Shown here: one piece after another, positions 8,084 through 16,667 of the stretch | Layout of the letters: each line of letters begins with the position of its first letter | How positions within the stretch are numbered: the stretch's first letter is position 1 | Source: Clostridia bacterium | GTDB lineage: Bacteria > Bacillota > Clostridia > Oscillospirales > Acutalibacteraceae | Direction of reading: 5' to 3' | DNA: 32,310 nucleotides | Assembly (NCBI GenBank): GCA_900768075.1 | Contig: CAAGBN010000078.1 | Location: 1-32,310, forward strand | The notes under the pieces: generated by a model | Database searches by the model: none | Told to the model about the DNA's origin: nothing | What the model saw: the letters and a program-made list of their open reading frames with translations, nothing else | Made by a program: the position numbers and the translations under genes

Positions 8084-8335
8084 ATGAAGTCCGACACCTA
8101 CAACCGAGCACTTAAAGAAGGCAGATACATAGCAGAAACAGGGGCAACCGTCAGACAGTGTGCAAAGAGATTCGGTATAAGCAAGTCAACAATACATACC
8201 GATGTAACCCATCGCCTGAGCAGTATAGATAGAGACCTGTCTGAAAAAGTCAGGTATGTCCTTGAAAAAAATAAAACTGAAAGACACCTGCGAGGCGGAG
8301 AAGCAACAAAGAAGAAATATAAAACAGAAAATTAA
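8084..8335 (+). CDS. spoIIID: SpoIIID, sporulation mother-cell transcription regulator
   Basis: An 83-residue DNA-binding protein, close to the usual SpoIIID length (about 80-93). The segment YIAETGATVRQCAKRFGISK begins the helix-turn-helix, followed by STIHTDVT. The C-terminal KNKTERHLRGGEATKKKY matches the family's basic tail. SpoIIID works in the mother cell after engulfment, switching expression from the sigma-E to the sigma-K programme. The ATG at 8084 follows GAGGGGG at 8 nt; the frame is open further upstream but only through the cloverleaf. The gene stands alone, with its own candidate sigma-E-type promoter and a terminator. Its presence implies an endospore-forming host. Confidence 0.93.
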   Translation: MKSDTYNRALKEGRYIAETGATVRQCAKRFGISKSTIHTDVTHRLSSIDRDLSEKVRYVLEKNKTERHLRGGEATKKKYKTEN

Positions 8336-8336
8336 A

Positions 8337-8367
8337 AGGGAGTCTTGTGTGACTCCCTGATTTTTTA
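8337..8367 (+). terminator. Rho-independent terminator of spoIIID
   Basis: AGGGAGTC (8337-8344) pairs with GACTCCCT (8351-8358), loop TTGTGT, followed by a T-rich tract ending at 8367. Confidence 0.85.
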
Positions 8368-8390
8368 TGTATCGCCCTCGCCGGACAGGC

Positions 8391-8416
8391 GTTACTTTTC
8401 TTATAAGAAAAGTAAC
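8391..8416. repeat. 26-bp perfect palindrome between spoIIID and mutS2
   Basis: GTTACTTTTCTTA (8391-8403) is followed directly by its exact reverse complement (8404-8416). It lies 20 bp past the mutS2 stop and may help end mutS2 transcription. Its sequence style suggests a dispersed intergenic repeat, which I cannot confirm from one window. Confidence 0.6.
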
Positions 8417-8436
8417 CAAAAGAATTTTCCTTATTC

Positions 8437-10827
8437 TTACTTCAGTGTTACTATTGTTACACCGTTTTCGCCTTCACCGTAAACACCGAGACGGAAAGAC
8501 TTGACGAATCTGCTCTTTCTCAGGTGCTCCTGCAGACCCTTTCTCAGCACACCGGTACCCTTGCCGTGAATTACAGTGAGTTCACCAAGTCCGAGTCTGA
8601 GGCATTGGTCAATATATCTGTCAACCTCCATAATACCTTCTTCTACATTCATACCGCGAAGATCACAACGTGTGTTGGCCTCACTTGCAGCTGAGAAGTG
8701 GTGTTCGTGTCTGTTGGGCACACTGCGGGACTTTGGCTGTTGCTTTTTGCTTTTCTCTACAAGACGCAGATTGCTTTCCTTGGTACGAAGCTTCATAATA
8801 CCTGCCATTACCTCATACTCCCCTTTTTTATCCTTAAGGGCAGTAACTGTTGCAGTCTTGCCTATATCACAAAGAAGCACCTCATCGCCAACCTTAAGCG
8901 GTCGGGGCAATTCATAGTCTTCATCCTGCAATGCGGATGCAATAACTGGATTTGTAATCTCATCAAACTGAGCATAGCCTTTTCGCATAAGCTGTTTAGC
9001 ACGTCTTGCCATTTCAGCCTTATCTTTTGAGCTTTCGCTTTCTTTTTTCAGCTTTTCAAGCTCTTCTGTCAGTGCTGCAGCTGAACGTTTAGCCTGCTCT
9101 ACAATTCTCATAGCCTGAGTCTGAGCCTTTTTCAGCTCCTCTTCACGCAAACGTTCAATTTCATCCTTATATTTCTGAGCTTCTCTCTTTTCTTTTTCAG
9201 CCTGTGCTGTCAGTTCTTCTGCCTGAGCTCTCTGCTCTTCAAATTCCTGACGGCTTGTTTCAAGAGATTCAATAACTCTTTCAAAGTGGGCACTGTCACT
9301 GGAAACAAGTCCCTGGGCTCTGTCTATGATTTCCTGATTCATACCGAGTCTGAGCGAAATTGCAAAAGCATTTGAACGGCCCGGTGTACCTATAAGAAGC
9401 CTGTAGGTCGGCTTAAGTGATGCCACATCAAATTCGCAGGAGCCGTTTTCTATTCTCGGAGTTTCAAGGGCATATGCCTTGAGCTCTGCATAGTGAGTGG
9501 TTGCCGCAATCTTTGCTCCCTTACGGTGTATCTCTTCGAGAATGGCTATAGCAAGAGCCGCACCCTCAATGGGGTCAGTACCTGCACCGAGCTCGTCAAT
9601 AAGAACAAGGCTCTTATCATCTGCCTTTTCTATTATATTGATAATATTTACCATATGAGAAGAGAAGGTCGAAAGACTCTGCTCAATGCTCTGTTCGTCA
9701 CCGATATCTGCAAGAACATTATCAAAAACCGAAACCACACTCTGATCACTTACAGGAAGCATCAGACCGCACATAGCCATAAGTGAAAGCAGACCTATTG
9801 TTTTTATTGATACTGTCTTACCGCCTGTGTTAGGACCTGTGATAACAAGAGTATCAAAGTCTTTGCCAAGCATAATATTTGTAGCGACAACTTTTTTGGG
9901 GTCAATGAGAGGATGTCTTGCATTTCTCAGGTTTATAATACCGTCATCGTTGAGTGTGGGTACGCTTGCTTTCATCTCATATGCAAGCTTAGCCTTTGCG
10001 AAGATAACATTCAGCTCAACGGCACATTCATATGAAGCCTTGATGCCCTCATAAAATCCGCCTGCTTCCACAGAAAGCTCACAGAGGATTCTTTCCATTT
10101 CATCACGCTCTTTACCCTGAAGCACCTTGATTTCATTGTTGGCCTCGACAACTGCCGCAGGCTCGATAAATACCGTTGCACCGCTTGAGGATGTATCATG
10201 TACAAGACCGCTGATTTCACCCTTATGTTCAATCTTTACGGGCACAACATATCTGCCGCCTCGCATTGTAACTATACTGTCACGAAGAAACTTCTGATAG
10301 TGCTGTGATTTTGTCATCTTATCAAGGCTGTCTCTTACCTTAGATGATGCAGCACGTATTTTTCTTCTTATATTATATAGCTCCGGAGAAGCGTTATCAC
10401 TCATCTCATCTTCGCTGATAATTGCCGAGGTGATTTTGTCTTCTAAAAATTTATTGGGGCTGAGAGTGTAAAAAAGTGAGTCTATGCTTGTGGTAACTCC
10501 GCTGTTTCTTTCCTTCCACTGAGATAGGGAGCGGATAACTCTTAAAACCTCTGCTATATCAAGAAGCTCTCTCATATTAAGAACTGAGCCTGCATTTGCT
10601 CTTGAGAGGGCGTTGTTTACATTTTTAAGACCGCCAAAAGAAGGTGCACCGAATTTCGCCATAAGCATATGAGCATCTGATGTCTGATTAAGCAATGCCT
10701 GAGCCAAGGCTATATTGCTCTCAGGTTTTAAGTTTTCAGCTTCTTCACGGGCATCTTCACAGCTTGTAAACTCGCCGAGTCGGCAGAGTACCTTCGGAAG
10801 CTCCAAAGCCACGTAATGCTTATTCAT
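8437..10827 (-). CDS. mutS2: MutS2, MutS-like ATPase with C-terminal Smr domain
   Basis: A 796-residue protein of normal MutS2 length. It has the core and clamp regions (about 1-300), then the ABC-type ATPase with Walker A GPNTGGKTV (331-339) and Walker B LVLIDE (407-412). The signature-like SLSTFSSHM lies between them. A long charged coiled coil (about 515-630) and a C-terminal Smr domain follow (CDLRGMNVEEG and HGKGTGVLRKGL, about 720-796). MutS2 proteins act on branched DNA and, in Bacillus, also on collided ribosomes; they lack the MutS mismatch-binding domain. AGGAGG precedes the ATG. The gene follows recO by 20 bp and is probably the last gene of the era-recO run. Confidence 0.95.
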   Translation of the reverse strand: MNKHYVALELPKVLCRLGEFTSCEDAREEAENLKPESNIALAQALLNQTSDAHMLMAKFGAPSFGGLKNVNNALSRANAGSVLNMRELLDIAEVLRVIRSLSQWKERNSGVTTSIDSLFYTLSPNKFLEDKITSAIISEDEMSDNASPELYNIRRKIRAASSKVRDSLDKMTKSQHYQKFLRDSIVTMRGGRYVVPVKIEHKGEISGLVHDTSSSGATVFIEPAAVVEANNEIKVLQGKERDEMERILCELSVEAGGFYEGIKASYECAVELNVIFAKAKLAYEMKASVPTLNDDGIINLRNARHPLIDPKKVVATNIMLGKDFDTLVITGPNTGGKTVSIKTIGLLSLMAMCGLMLPVSDQSVVSVFDNVLADIGDEQSIEQSLSTFSSHMVNIINIIEKADDKSLVLIDELGAGTDPIEGAALAIAILEEIHRKGAKIAATTHYAELKAYALETPRIENGSCEFDVASLKPTYRLLIGTPGRSNAFAISLRLGMNQEIIDRAQGLVSSDSAHFERVIESLETSRQEFEEQRAQAEELTAQAEKEKREAQKYKDEIERLREEELKKAQTQAMRIVEQAKRSAAALTEELEKLKKESESSKDKAEMARRAKQLMRKGYAQFDEITNPVIASALQDEDYELPRPLKVGDEVLLCDIGKTATVTALKDKKGEYEVMAGIMKLRTKESNLRLVEKSKKQQPKSRSVPNRHEHHFSAASEANTRCDLRGMNVEEGIMEVDRYIDQCLRLGLGELTVIHGKGTGVLRKGLQEHLRKSRFVKSFRLGVYGEGENGVTIVTLK

Positions 10828-10847
10828 TTTCCTGTTCCTCCTTTGAT

Positions 10848-11594
10848 TTAATCGTCTGCCATTGTCTTATAAAAGGCAAGGGTTTTATATTTTCTTGAAG
10901 TTATATTTATAAGATATCTTTCCGAAACATCAGATAATACATTCAGATGCTCGTCAGGTAATTTGAAATTGAAAATTTTATCACTTGCGCTGAAGCAGAT
11001 ATGTCGCATTGCCGAAACAGTTGCAAGATTAAGACGCGACAGCTTCTGCGCACCCTTGCAAAGCTCGCAGTAAAGCTCGCCTGTAAAGGGTGAAAAATAC
11101 ATAATCTCACTTTCATAGGCTCCGCAGTTTTCGCAGCAGATAAGGCTTGGCATATAACCTGCAATACTCAGCATACGAAGCTCGATTACTGCTTTGATTA
11201 TCTTTCGGCTCCGCTTACCCACAGAAAGAAGATAAAGGCTGTTCAGTATAAGGGATAAGAACTCAGATGAATCTTCTTCTCTCGGAGCAAGCTCATATGT
11301 AAGCTCAGCAAAATACTGAGCGAGACTCAGGTTGACTATGTCATTCCTGAGTGAAAAGAACATTTCCTTTGCCGTAGCTTCCCTTATTACATAAACACCC
11401 TTTTGTGTTTTGTTTATCATAAAATCCGAATAGCACAAAAGCCCCGTTGAAGAAACATTCTTGTTTTTCGGGTTTCTTGCACCGTTGACAAAAGCCTTTA
11501 TAACACCGTTTGAGCGTGTGAGTACAGTGACAAGTCGGTCTTGTTCGCCCGTCATTGTCTCTCTGAGTATAATACCGTCTGTTTTAATATTCAT
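10848..11594 (-). CDS. recO: RecO, DNA repair and recombination mediator
   Basis: A 248-residue protein of standard length. The N-terminal OB fold begins MNIKTDGIILRETMTGEQDR and contains the FVNGAR stretch. The C-terminal part has a zinc-binding cysteine set, C153/C154-x2-C157 and C176-x2-C179. RecO, with RecR, loads RecA onto SSB-coated single-stranded DNA in the RecFOR pathway. The start follows AAAGGAG. It lies 23 bp after yqzL and 20 bp before mutS2 in one transcription direction, matching the conserved Firmicutes order era-yqzL-recO. Confidence 0.93.
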   Translation of the reverse strand: MNIKTDGIILRETMTGEQDRLVTVLTRSNGVIKAFVNGARNPKNKNVSSTGLLCYSDFMINKTQKGVYVIREATAKEMFFSLRNDIVNLSLAQYFAELTYELAPREEDSSEFLSLILNSLYLLSVGKRSRKIIKAVIELRMLSIAGYMPSLICCENCGAYESEIMYFSPFTGELYCELCKGAQKLSRLNLATVSAMRHICFSASDKIFNFKLPDEHLNVLSDVSERYLINITSRKYKTLAFYKTMADD

Positions 11595-11617
11595 ACTCTG
11601 CTCCTTTTGGTATCCTT

Positions 11618-11785
11618 TCAGTTTTCGTTATAGGGGAAGTTCCCTAAAAATTCTTCAGCGATTTCCGTCTGCTCCTCCCAGGAATTTTCGGCTTCGTCGC
11701 TGTAACCGGCAGCCTTTCTGTATCTGAGATAATCACTGACGCTTCCGGTTTTTATAAATGCATCCCACAGTTCTTTCTGATTCAT
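11618..11785 (-). CDS. yqzL: YqzL-like small protein
   Basis: A 55-residue protein starting MNQKELWDAFIKTGSVSDYL. The W-x2-F-x2-TG-x2-x2-YL core is the signature of the YqzL family, which in Bacillus also sits between era and recO. Its function is unknown. I chose the ATG at 11785, preceded by AGGGGTGA; the frame is open 12 codons further but without a good ribosome site. The C-terminal part (acidic, EEQTEIAEEFLGNF) extends beyond the short Bacillus protein. Confidence 0.75.
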   Translation of the reverse strand: MNQKELWDAFIKTGSVSDYLRYRKAAGYSDEAENSWEEQTEIAEEFLGNFPYNEN

Positions 11786-11950
11786 TCTGTTCACCCCTGA
11801 TAAAATATATTCGCAAGTCACTGCCTTGACGGCTCCTTACTAATATACTCATATCCTTTGCAGAAAATGGGGAAAGTAAACGAGAAAAATTCTCTTCTAT
11901 GTTATTAACAAAATTACATCTGAAAATTTGTGCAGGATTAGTTGTATAAA

Positions 11951-12844
11951 TTAATCAAGACCGAAATTATGGATAAGGCCCTCTCTGTTGCGCCAGTCAT
12001 CTTTAACCTTAACCCAACACTGCAGATTTATCTGACAGCCGAAAAACTTTTCCATGTCCTGACGTGCATAGGTGGATATTCTCTTAAGGGTTGCACCCTT
12101 CTTGCCGATAATGATACCCTTATGGCTTTCTCTTTCACAGAAGATTGTAGCCTCGATATCAATAAGATCCTTGTCACTTCTTTCTCTCATCTTTTCAATA
12201 GCTACAGCCACACCGTGAGGAATTTCCTTATCGAGAAGTCTGAGCATCTTTTCTCTGATGATTTCAGAAACAATAACTCTTTCGGGCTGGTCTGTGAGCG
12301 TATCCTCGGGGAAGAAGTGTTCAGAGGGCTGTGCAAGCTTGATAAGCTCATCTGTCAGAGCATCAAGACCGTCATTCTTTACAGCTGAAACAGGAACGAT
12401 AGCTTCAAAATTATAAAGCTGTGTCATATCCATAATGCGTTTCATAAGTAATGACTTATCACTGAGAGTATCAATCTTATTTATAGCAAGAACAACAGGC
12501 ATCTTCTGCTGCTTGAACTTTTCAATAAGCTCAAGCTCTGTCTCACGAAGCTCACCCTCGCTTTCAATTACAAAAAGGCAAAGGTCCACACCTGAGATAC
12601 TGTCTGAAACAGCCTTCACCATTTTTTCGCCAAGCTTTGTCTTAGGTCTGTGAAAACCGGGAGTATCTGTAAAAACAAGCTGAGTTTCGTCTATTGTAAG
12701 AACACCCATAATTCTTGTTCTTGTAGTCTGAGGCTTATCGGAAACAATGGCAATCTTCTGTCCGAGAAGCTTATTGAGTATTGATGATTTGCCTACGTTA
12801 GGTCTGCCGACAATGGCAATAAAGGCTGTTTTATTTTCTGTCAT
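11951..12844 (-). CDS. era: Era, ribosome-assembly GTPase
   Basis: A 297-residue protein of standard length. The GTPase motifs are all present: G1 GRPNVGKSS (13-21), the PQTTRTR switch (38-44), G3 DTPG (60-63), G4 NKID (122-125) and G5 SA (153-154). The C-terminal KH RNA-binding domain has the GxxG loop within GIIIGKKGATLKRI. Era binds the 3' end of 16S rRNA and helps 30S maturation. The ribosome site is AGAGGT. The gene follows the DUF4015 gene by 24 bp and precedes yqzL by 165 bp; I see no clear promoter in that gap. Confidence 0.96.
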   Translation of the reverse strand: MTENKTAFIAIVGRPNVGKSSILNKLLGQKIAIVSDKPQTTRTRIMGVLTIDETQLVFTDTPGFHRPKTKLGEKMVKAVSDSISGVDLCLFVIESEGELRETELELIEKFKQQKMPVVLAINKIDTLSDKSLLMKRIMDMTQLYNFEAIVPVSAVKNDGLDALTDELIKLAQPSEHFFPEDTLTDQPERVIVSEIIREKMLRLLDKEIPHGVAVAIEKMRERSDKDLIDIEATIFCERESHKGIIIGKKGATLKRISTYARQDMEKFFGCQINLQCWVKVKDDWRNREGLIHNFGLD

Positions 12845-12868
12845 TATACTACCTCTTTAAATATCGTT

Positions 12869-14056
12869 TTAGTATTCGCCGTTTTCACTGAATAAGATAT
12901 AGCTTTCAAATCCGTTTTTCTTCATCGCTCTCAGGTATGAGCGTGAGTATTCCTGCACATCAATTATGGGTATAACTGACTTGCCTGCAAAGCGCTGAGA
13001 AATTGTATTATACATAGACAGCACTGAAATATAATCTGTCTTTTTATCTACAGAAACACCTAAGGGCTTTACGGCAGTGTCCACAGCAACAGCATAATAT
13101 GCCGCATCGCTCATTGTGCCGTAATAAATATTCTCGTTGCCTGCTGCAGCATCTTCTGCACTCTGAGATACAATCACAAGAGCATTCTCGCCTGCTGCGT
13201 TTTTAACCTGAGACAAGGTGTTTTTAAGCATCGCATTTCTGTTTATCTCGTCCTTTTCCCCCGGATAGGTTGCAGAGGATATATTGTCTCCGCCGGGGTA
13301 CTGAAGGCTCTCGAGTATAAATATGTCAACTCCGAGATTACTGATTTCTTTTGCAACATCAGCAATATAATTTCTGACGCTTTTTGAATAGGGATTAAGC
13401 CAGGCCTTACCGCCCTTATCATCACTGCCGTCAAGCCAATTAACTTCCGTGCTCATATATTTTACGGCAACCTTACTGTTAGCCGTTGCAACCCGGTCAT
13501 CCCTGAAGCAGAAAATTCTTGCAATCACTGCAATACCTTCCTGTGTGAACAAGTCTATCACACGTCTGACGGTGTCGTTATCGTGCACAGCGCAAGCACC
13601 CATAATAGCATTTTCATTCATTGAGCTATAGCTGAGTCTGCCCTCCTGAGTTTTGAAATCAATAACCACACTGTTACAGTTTTTCTTTTTTATCTCTTTT
13701 ATGAAATCTTCTATAAAGGCTTCGTCGCTTATTTTTTCCTCAGGCATATAAAGAGCCTTGACGCCTTCAAGAAGGATTTTTTCAGCAAAGATGTTTTCCT
13801 TAGACTGCTGATCTTCCTGAGGTATGGGAGCATAAGATATATTAATTGCAAGCTTCACACCAAAGAAGGAAACCGAGGATATAACCAAAAATACTGTCAG
13901 GTACACTGCCGCTTTTCTCAGACCTGCAGCAGTAATGCGTCTGCCTGTTTTTTCTACTTCGATATACTTGGGATATTCTCTTGTAAAAGTGTAGTAGCTT
14001 TTTCTTACTCTGAGCTTATCTTTTGAGGAAAAGACCTTTTTCTTTCTCTCTTTCAT
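12869..14056 (-). CDS. Membrane-anchored putative glycoside hydrolase (DUF4015 type)
   Basis: A 395-residue protein with a very basic N-terminus, one membrane segment (about 49-70) and an extracellular TIM-barrel-like domain. The segment SVVIDFKTQEGRLSY, the downstream IAVIARIFCFRDDRVA, the WLNPYSKSVRNYI stretch and VDIFILESLQYPGG match the DUF4015 putative glycosyl hydrolase family, whose substrate is unknown and may be a cell-wall or extracellular glycan. AAGGAG precedes the ATG. It is the first gene of the run leading into era and faces mecA across a 110-bp divergent gap. Confidence 0.75.
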   Translation of the reverse strand: MKERKKKVFSSKDKLRVRKSYYTFTREYPKYIEVEKTGRRITAAGLRKAAVYLTVFLVISSVSFFGVKLAINISYAPIPQEDQQSKENIFAEKILLEGVKALYMPEEKISDEAFIEDFIKEIKKKNCNSVVIDFKTQEGRLSYSSMNENAIMGACAVHDNDTVRRVIDLFTQEGIAVIARIFCFRDDRVATANSKVAVKYMSTEVNWLDGSDDKGGKAWLNPYSKSVRNYIADVAKEISNLGVDIFILESLQYPGGDNISSATYPGEKDEINRNAMLKNTLSQVKNAAGENALVIVSQSAEDAAAGNENIYYGTMSDAAYYAVAVDTAVKPLGVSVDKKTDYISVLSMYNTISQRFAGKSVIPIIDVQEYSRSYLRAMKKNGFESYILFSENGEY

Positions 14057-14103
14057 AGCAGTGATCTCCTTTCTTCGGAATTATGAGTGGTAATATTTGT
14101 GCA

Positions 14104-14133
14104 TTGATTATCTACCCCTTGCAGGTGTATTAT
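14104..14133 (+). promoter_or_regulatory. Likely promoter of mecA
   Basis: TTGATT (14104-14109), an 18-bp spacer and TATTAT (14128-14133). Transcription would start near 14140, consistent with the GTG start at 14167 rather than an upstream start. Confidence 0.5.
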
Positions 14134-14166
14134 TATTCTACAGGACTTACAAAGGAGTATACTATT

Positions 14167-14724
14167 GTGAAAATATCTTGTGTTTCCGAAACCGTTACGG
14201 TTATCGAGCTATCTCCCATGGAGATGGAAAAATATGATTTCAATATAGAAAAGAGTGACTATTCAAGTCCTCATACACGAAAAGCACTGTGGTCAATCAT
14301 AGATGAAGCTTCAAAAATCACCGGAAAGAATGTGGAAGTCAATCAGGGACTTGAAATAGACCTGCTACCCGATATAAAAGGCGGTTGCCTGCTGATTATA
14401 TCTCAGGGTACACCTAAAACAAAGTATCTGCTTTCGGATAAGAATTCGTGTATATATGAAAGCAGGGACATAAACTCTTTTCTTGACTTTGCCAAAGCAG
14501 TGAAAAATCTCAAAGGCTCGGCAGAGTCATCTTTTTATTATTATGACGGCGTGTACCGTCTGCTTCTGGACTCTCCCGAAAAATCCGTCAGTATTATAGC
14601 AAAGGAGTTTTCCCTCACTGCCCTTGATTATATAAGATTTGCTGATAAAACCCGTGAGGCTTTCAACTGTCTTATAGAATCAGATGCCTTAAAAATACTT
14701 GGCGGCCTTTTCTCTGAGGAGTGA
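14167..14724 (+). CDS. mecA: MecA-family adaptor protein for ClpC
   Basis: A 185-residue protein. The N-terminal region (MKISCVSETVTVIELSPMEM, then YDF...SPHTRKALWSIIDEA) matches the MecA N-terminal substrate-binding domain, and the C-terminal half (SFYYYDGVYRLLLDSPE through RFADKTREAFNCLIESDAL) the ClpC-binding domain. MecA adaptors deliver substrates to the ClpCP protease; in Bacillus the best-known target is ComK. It is slightly shorter than the Bacillus protein (about 218), with a shorter acidic linker. I chose the GTG at 14167, 9 nt after AAAGGAG. Its 3' end overlaps the convergent rpe gene by 36 bp. Confidence 0.85.
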   Translation: MKISCVSETVTVIELSPMEMEKYDFNIEKSDYSSPHTRKALWSIIDEASKITGKNVEVNQGLEIDLLPDIKGGCLLIISQGTPKTKYLLSDKNSCIYESRDINSFLDFAKAVKNLKGSAESSFYYYDGVYRLLLDSPEKSVSIIAKEFSLTALDYIRFADKTREAFNCLIESDALKILGGLFSEE

Positions 14725-15351
14725 TATTGTTTCCTTGGGGTCTTCGCTGCCGAAAATAGCTGAGCCTGCAACAAGCACGTTGGCACCTGCTTCGGCTACG
14801 GTTTCAACAGTTGAAAGAGAAATACCACCATCGACCTGAATATCAAGGTCGATGTTTCTCTTTTTACATTCTTCACGAAGAGCTACAATTTTAGGCATCA
14901 TATCGCCCATAAAGCTCTGTCCGCCAAAGCCCGGCTCAACTGTCATAACAAGCACCATACCGAGCTTATCAAGATAAGGATAAACAGCCTCAACAGCTGT
15001 ACCGGGTTTAACAGCAAGAGCTGCAACCTTACCTGACTCTCTGATAAGGTCGATAGTTTCTTCTACAGGTGAATCTGACTCAACGTGGAAGCAGATAACA
15101 TCTGCACCTGCCTTGATAAAGTCGGGGATATATTTTTTAGGATCGCTTATCATAAGATGCACATCGAATGTGAGGTCTGAGCATTTTCTCAGGCACTTAA
15201 CAAGAGGTGCACCGAGTGTTATATTAGGCACAAAGTGGCCGTCCATTACGTCGATGTGAAGCCAGTCAGCTCCGCAGCGTTTCATATTTTCGAATTCCTC
15301 GCCCATTTTTGAATAGTCGCAGGAAAGTATTGACGGTGAAATTTTAATCAT
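14689..15351 (-). CDS. rpe: Ribulose-phosphate 3-epimerase
   Basis: A 220-residue TIM-barrel enzyme of the usual size, interconverting ribulose 5-phosphate and xylulose 5-phosphate in the pentose phosphate pathway. Diagnostic segments are ISPSILSCDY, the metal-site HIDVMDGHFVPN, DVHLMI, EPGFGGQSF and QVDGGI followed by a phosphate-binding VAGSAIFG. CGGAGG precedes the ATG. It has its own strong promoter and overlaps mecA tail to tail, so the C-terminal codons of both genes share DNA. Confidence 0.96.
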   Translation of the reverse strand: MIKISPSILSCDYSKMGEEFENMKRCGADWLHIDVMDGHFVPNITLGAPLVKCLRKCSDLTFDVHLMISDPKKYIPDFIKAGADVICFHVESDSPVEETIDLIRESGKVAALAVKPGTAVEAVYPYLDKLGMVLVMTVEPGFGGQSFMGDMMPKIVALREECKKRNIDLDIQVDGGISLSTVETVAEAGANVLVAGSAIFGSEDPKETISLLREKAAKYF

Positions 15352-15380
15352 ATCTGAAACCTCCGAATATATTTCATATC

Positions 15381-15409
15381 ATTATAGCATTTTTACAAAG
15401 AAAAATCAA
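15381..15409 (-). promoter_or_regulatory. Promoter of rpe
   Basis: On the minus strand TTGATT (15404-15409), 17 bp, then TATAAT (15381-15386) preceded by TGC (extended -10). The -35 abuts the stop codon of the upstream DUF1643 gene. Confidence 0.75.
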
Positions 15410-15413
15410 TTTA

Positions 15414-16037
15414 TCAGCCTAATATTTTAAGATAGCTTTCCATATCAAAATCATCAAGTCCGCTGTCTTTTTTCAGATATAAAGGATGATGAGGATGTCC
15501 CTTTTTTGAGATAGCTCCCGATGAGTACCAACGGGCCCCGTGCTTATAGGAAATATCAACCATTTCACGAAGACAGTCTTTGAGGTAGGGCCTCATTTCA
15601 ACGATAGTACCCCACGCTGCCCAGACAGATGGTTTTTCCTCTTTATAAAGGGAAAGAATATAATCAAATGCCTTCATATTCTCTCTGTGAAGCTCACTGT
15701 TGAGCTCGTCATCCATATCGTCGGGCTTGGTGGCTCTCTGAGCATAGACATTGAACATAATAAAGCTGTCGTAACCGTTGCCGAGGGCTATACGCTCAAC
15801 GCTTTTGAGAGTGTTATCCAAATCGTTGGGTGCTGCAGTTGATGGGTTTATACCGATGCAGATAAGAGGGTTATCACCCTTCGTGCCGAGAATATAACGG
15901 TATTCATTATAATCGTTGGGTACATAGAGCCACTCCTGAACGTTATAGCGGATATGGTCCTGCTTTTCACTTTTTTTCAAGGCTGAGTAGAATTCTTCGA
16001 TTTCCACAAGCTGAGATTTAGTTGAGGGAATATGCAT
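15414..16037 (-). CDS. DUF1643 family protein
   Basis: A 207-residue soluble protein. The segment LICIGINPSTAAPNDLDNT followed by FIMFNVYAQRATKP is the DUF1643 signature, with W-x-A-W-G (VWAAWG) further on. The family's biochemical role is unknown; members are often near mobile or DNA-related genes, but nothing here indicates which. AAAGGAAG precedes the ATG. It appears to be transcribed alone, after the terminator of the dCMP deaminase gene. No membrane segment or signal peptide. Confidence 0.75.
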   Translation of the reverse strand: MHIPSTKSQLVEIEEFYSALKKSEKQDHIRYNVQEWLYVPNDYNEYRYILGTKGDNPLICIGINPSTAAPNDLDNTLKSVERIALGNGYDSFIMFNVYAQRATKPDDMDDELNSELHRENMKAFDYILSLYKEEKPSVWAAWGTIVEMRPYLKDCLREMVDISYKHGARWYSSGAISKKGHPHHPLYLKKDSGLDDFDMESYLKILG

Positions 16038-16124
16038 AAATTTATCTTCCTTTATTTTTTCCTATTTTGTTAGTATAACATTATAAGGCTTGTTTATATT
16101 TATTATTTAGAATTATAACATCTA

Positions 16125-16150
16125 AAAGAAAACAGACCGTTAATGGTCTG
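16125..16150 (-). terminator. Rho-independent terminator of the EamA/dCMP deaminase unit
   Basis: On the minus strand CAGACC (16145-16150) pairs with GGTCTG (16133-16138) over a 6-nt loop, followed by TTTTCTTTTAG. It lies just past the stop of the dCMP deaminase gene. Confidence 0.8.
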
Positions 16151-16160
16151 CTTTTACTTA

Positions 16161-16649
16161 TTAAGGCGACTGCACCCACTGAAGGTCTTTAGCCGCAACA
16201 ACAATATAATTATCAGCACCCTCACCTATTCGGAGAATAACATTATTGATTCCTGCCTGAATAATTGTTCTTGCACAAATAGGACAAGGCTTTGCCTTGT
16301 GAATAGAATTATCCTGAGGGTTGATTCCAACAAGATATAAATCTGCACCCATTGTCTGCTCTCTTGAACAGTTAAGCAAAGCATTCGCTTCAGCGTGTAT
16401 CGCTCTGCAAATACCGTAACCCTCACCCTGATGCATATCAAGCTCCATTCTCGGGCATCTGCCTATATCACAGCAATTTTCAAAATCTCGAGGAGAACCG
16501 TTATAACCTGTTGAGATAACGGCATCATCCTTTACTATTACAGCACCGTATTTTCGTTTAAGACAAGTGCTTCTGTAGGCAAAAGTTTCTGCACAATTTA
16601 AATATGTATCAATTTTTGATATTCTTTTTCCTATTTCGGGTTTAACCAT
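16161..16649 (-). CDS. dCMP deaminase family protein (ComEB-like)
   Basis: A 162-residue zinc deaminase. The catalytic HAE motif is H85-A86-E87, with the second zinc-ligand motif PCPIC at 121-125. The GAVIVKDDAVISTGYNGSPR segment and the extra cysteines C60, C65 and C81 are typical of deoxycytidylate deaminases rather than cytidine deaminases. The enzyme makes dUMP from dCMP for dTTP synthesis. The start follows GGAAGG; the gene lies 18 bp after the EamA gene and is probably co-transcribed with it. Confidence 0.9.
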   Translation of the reverse strand: MVKPEIGKRISKIDTYLNCAETFAYRSTCLKRKYGAVIVKDDAVISTGYNGSPRDFENCCDIGRCPRMELDMHQGEGYGICRAIHAEANALLNCSREQTMGADLYLVGINPQDNSIHKAKPCPICARTIIQAGINNVILRIGEGADNYIVVAAKDLQWVQSP

Positions 16650-16667
16650 ATATACTCAACCTTCCTA

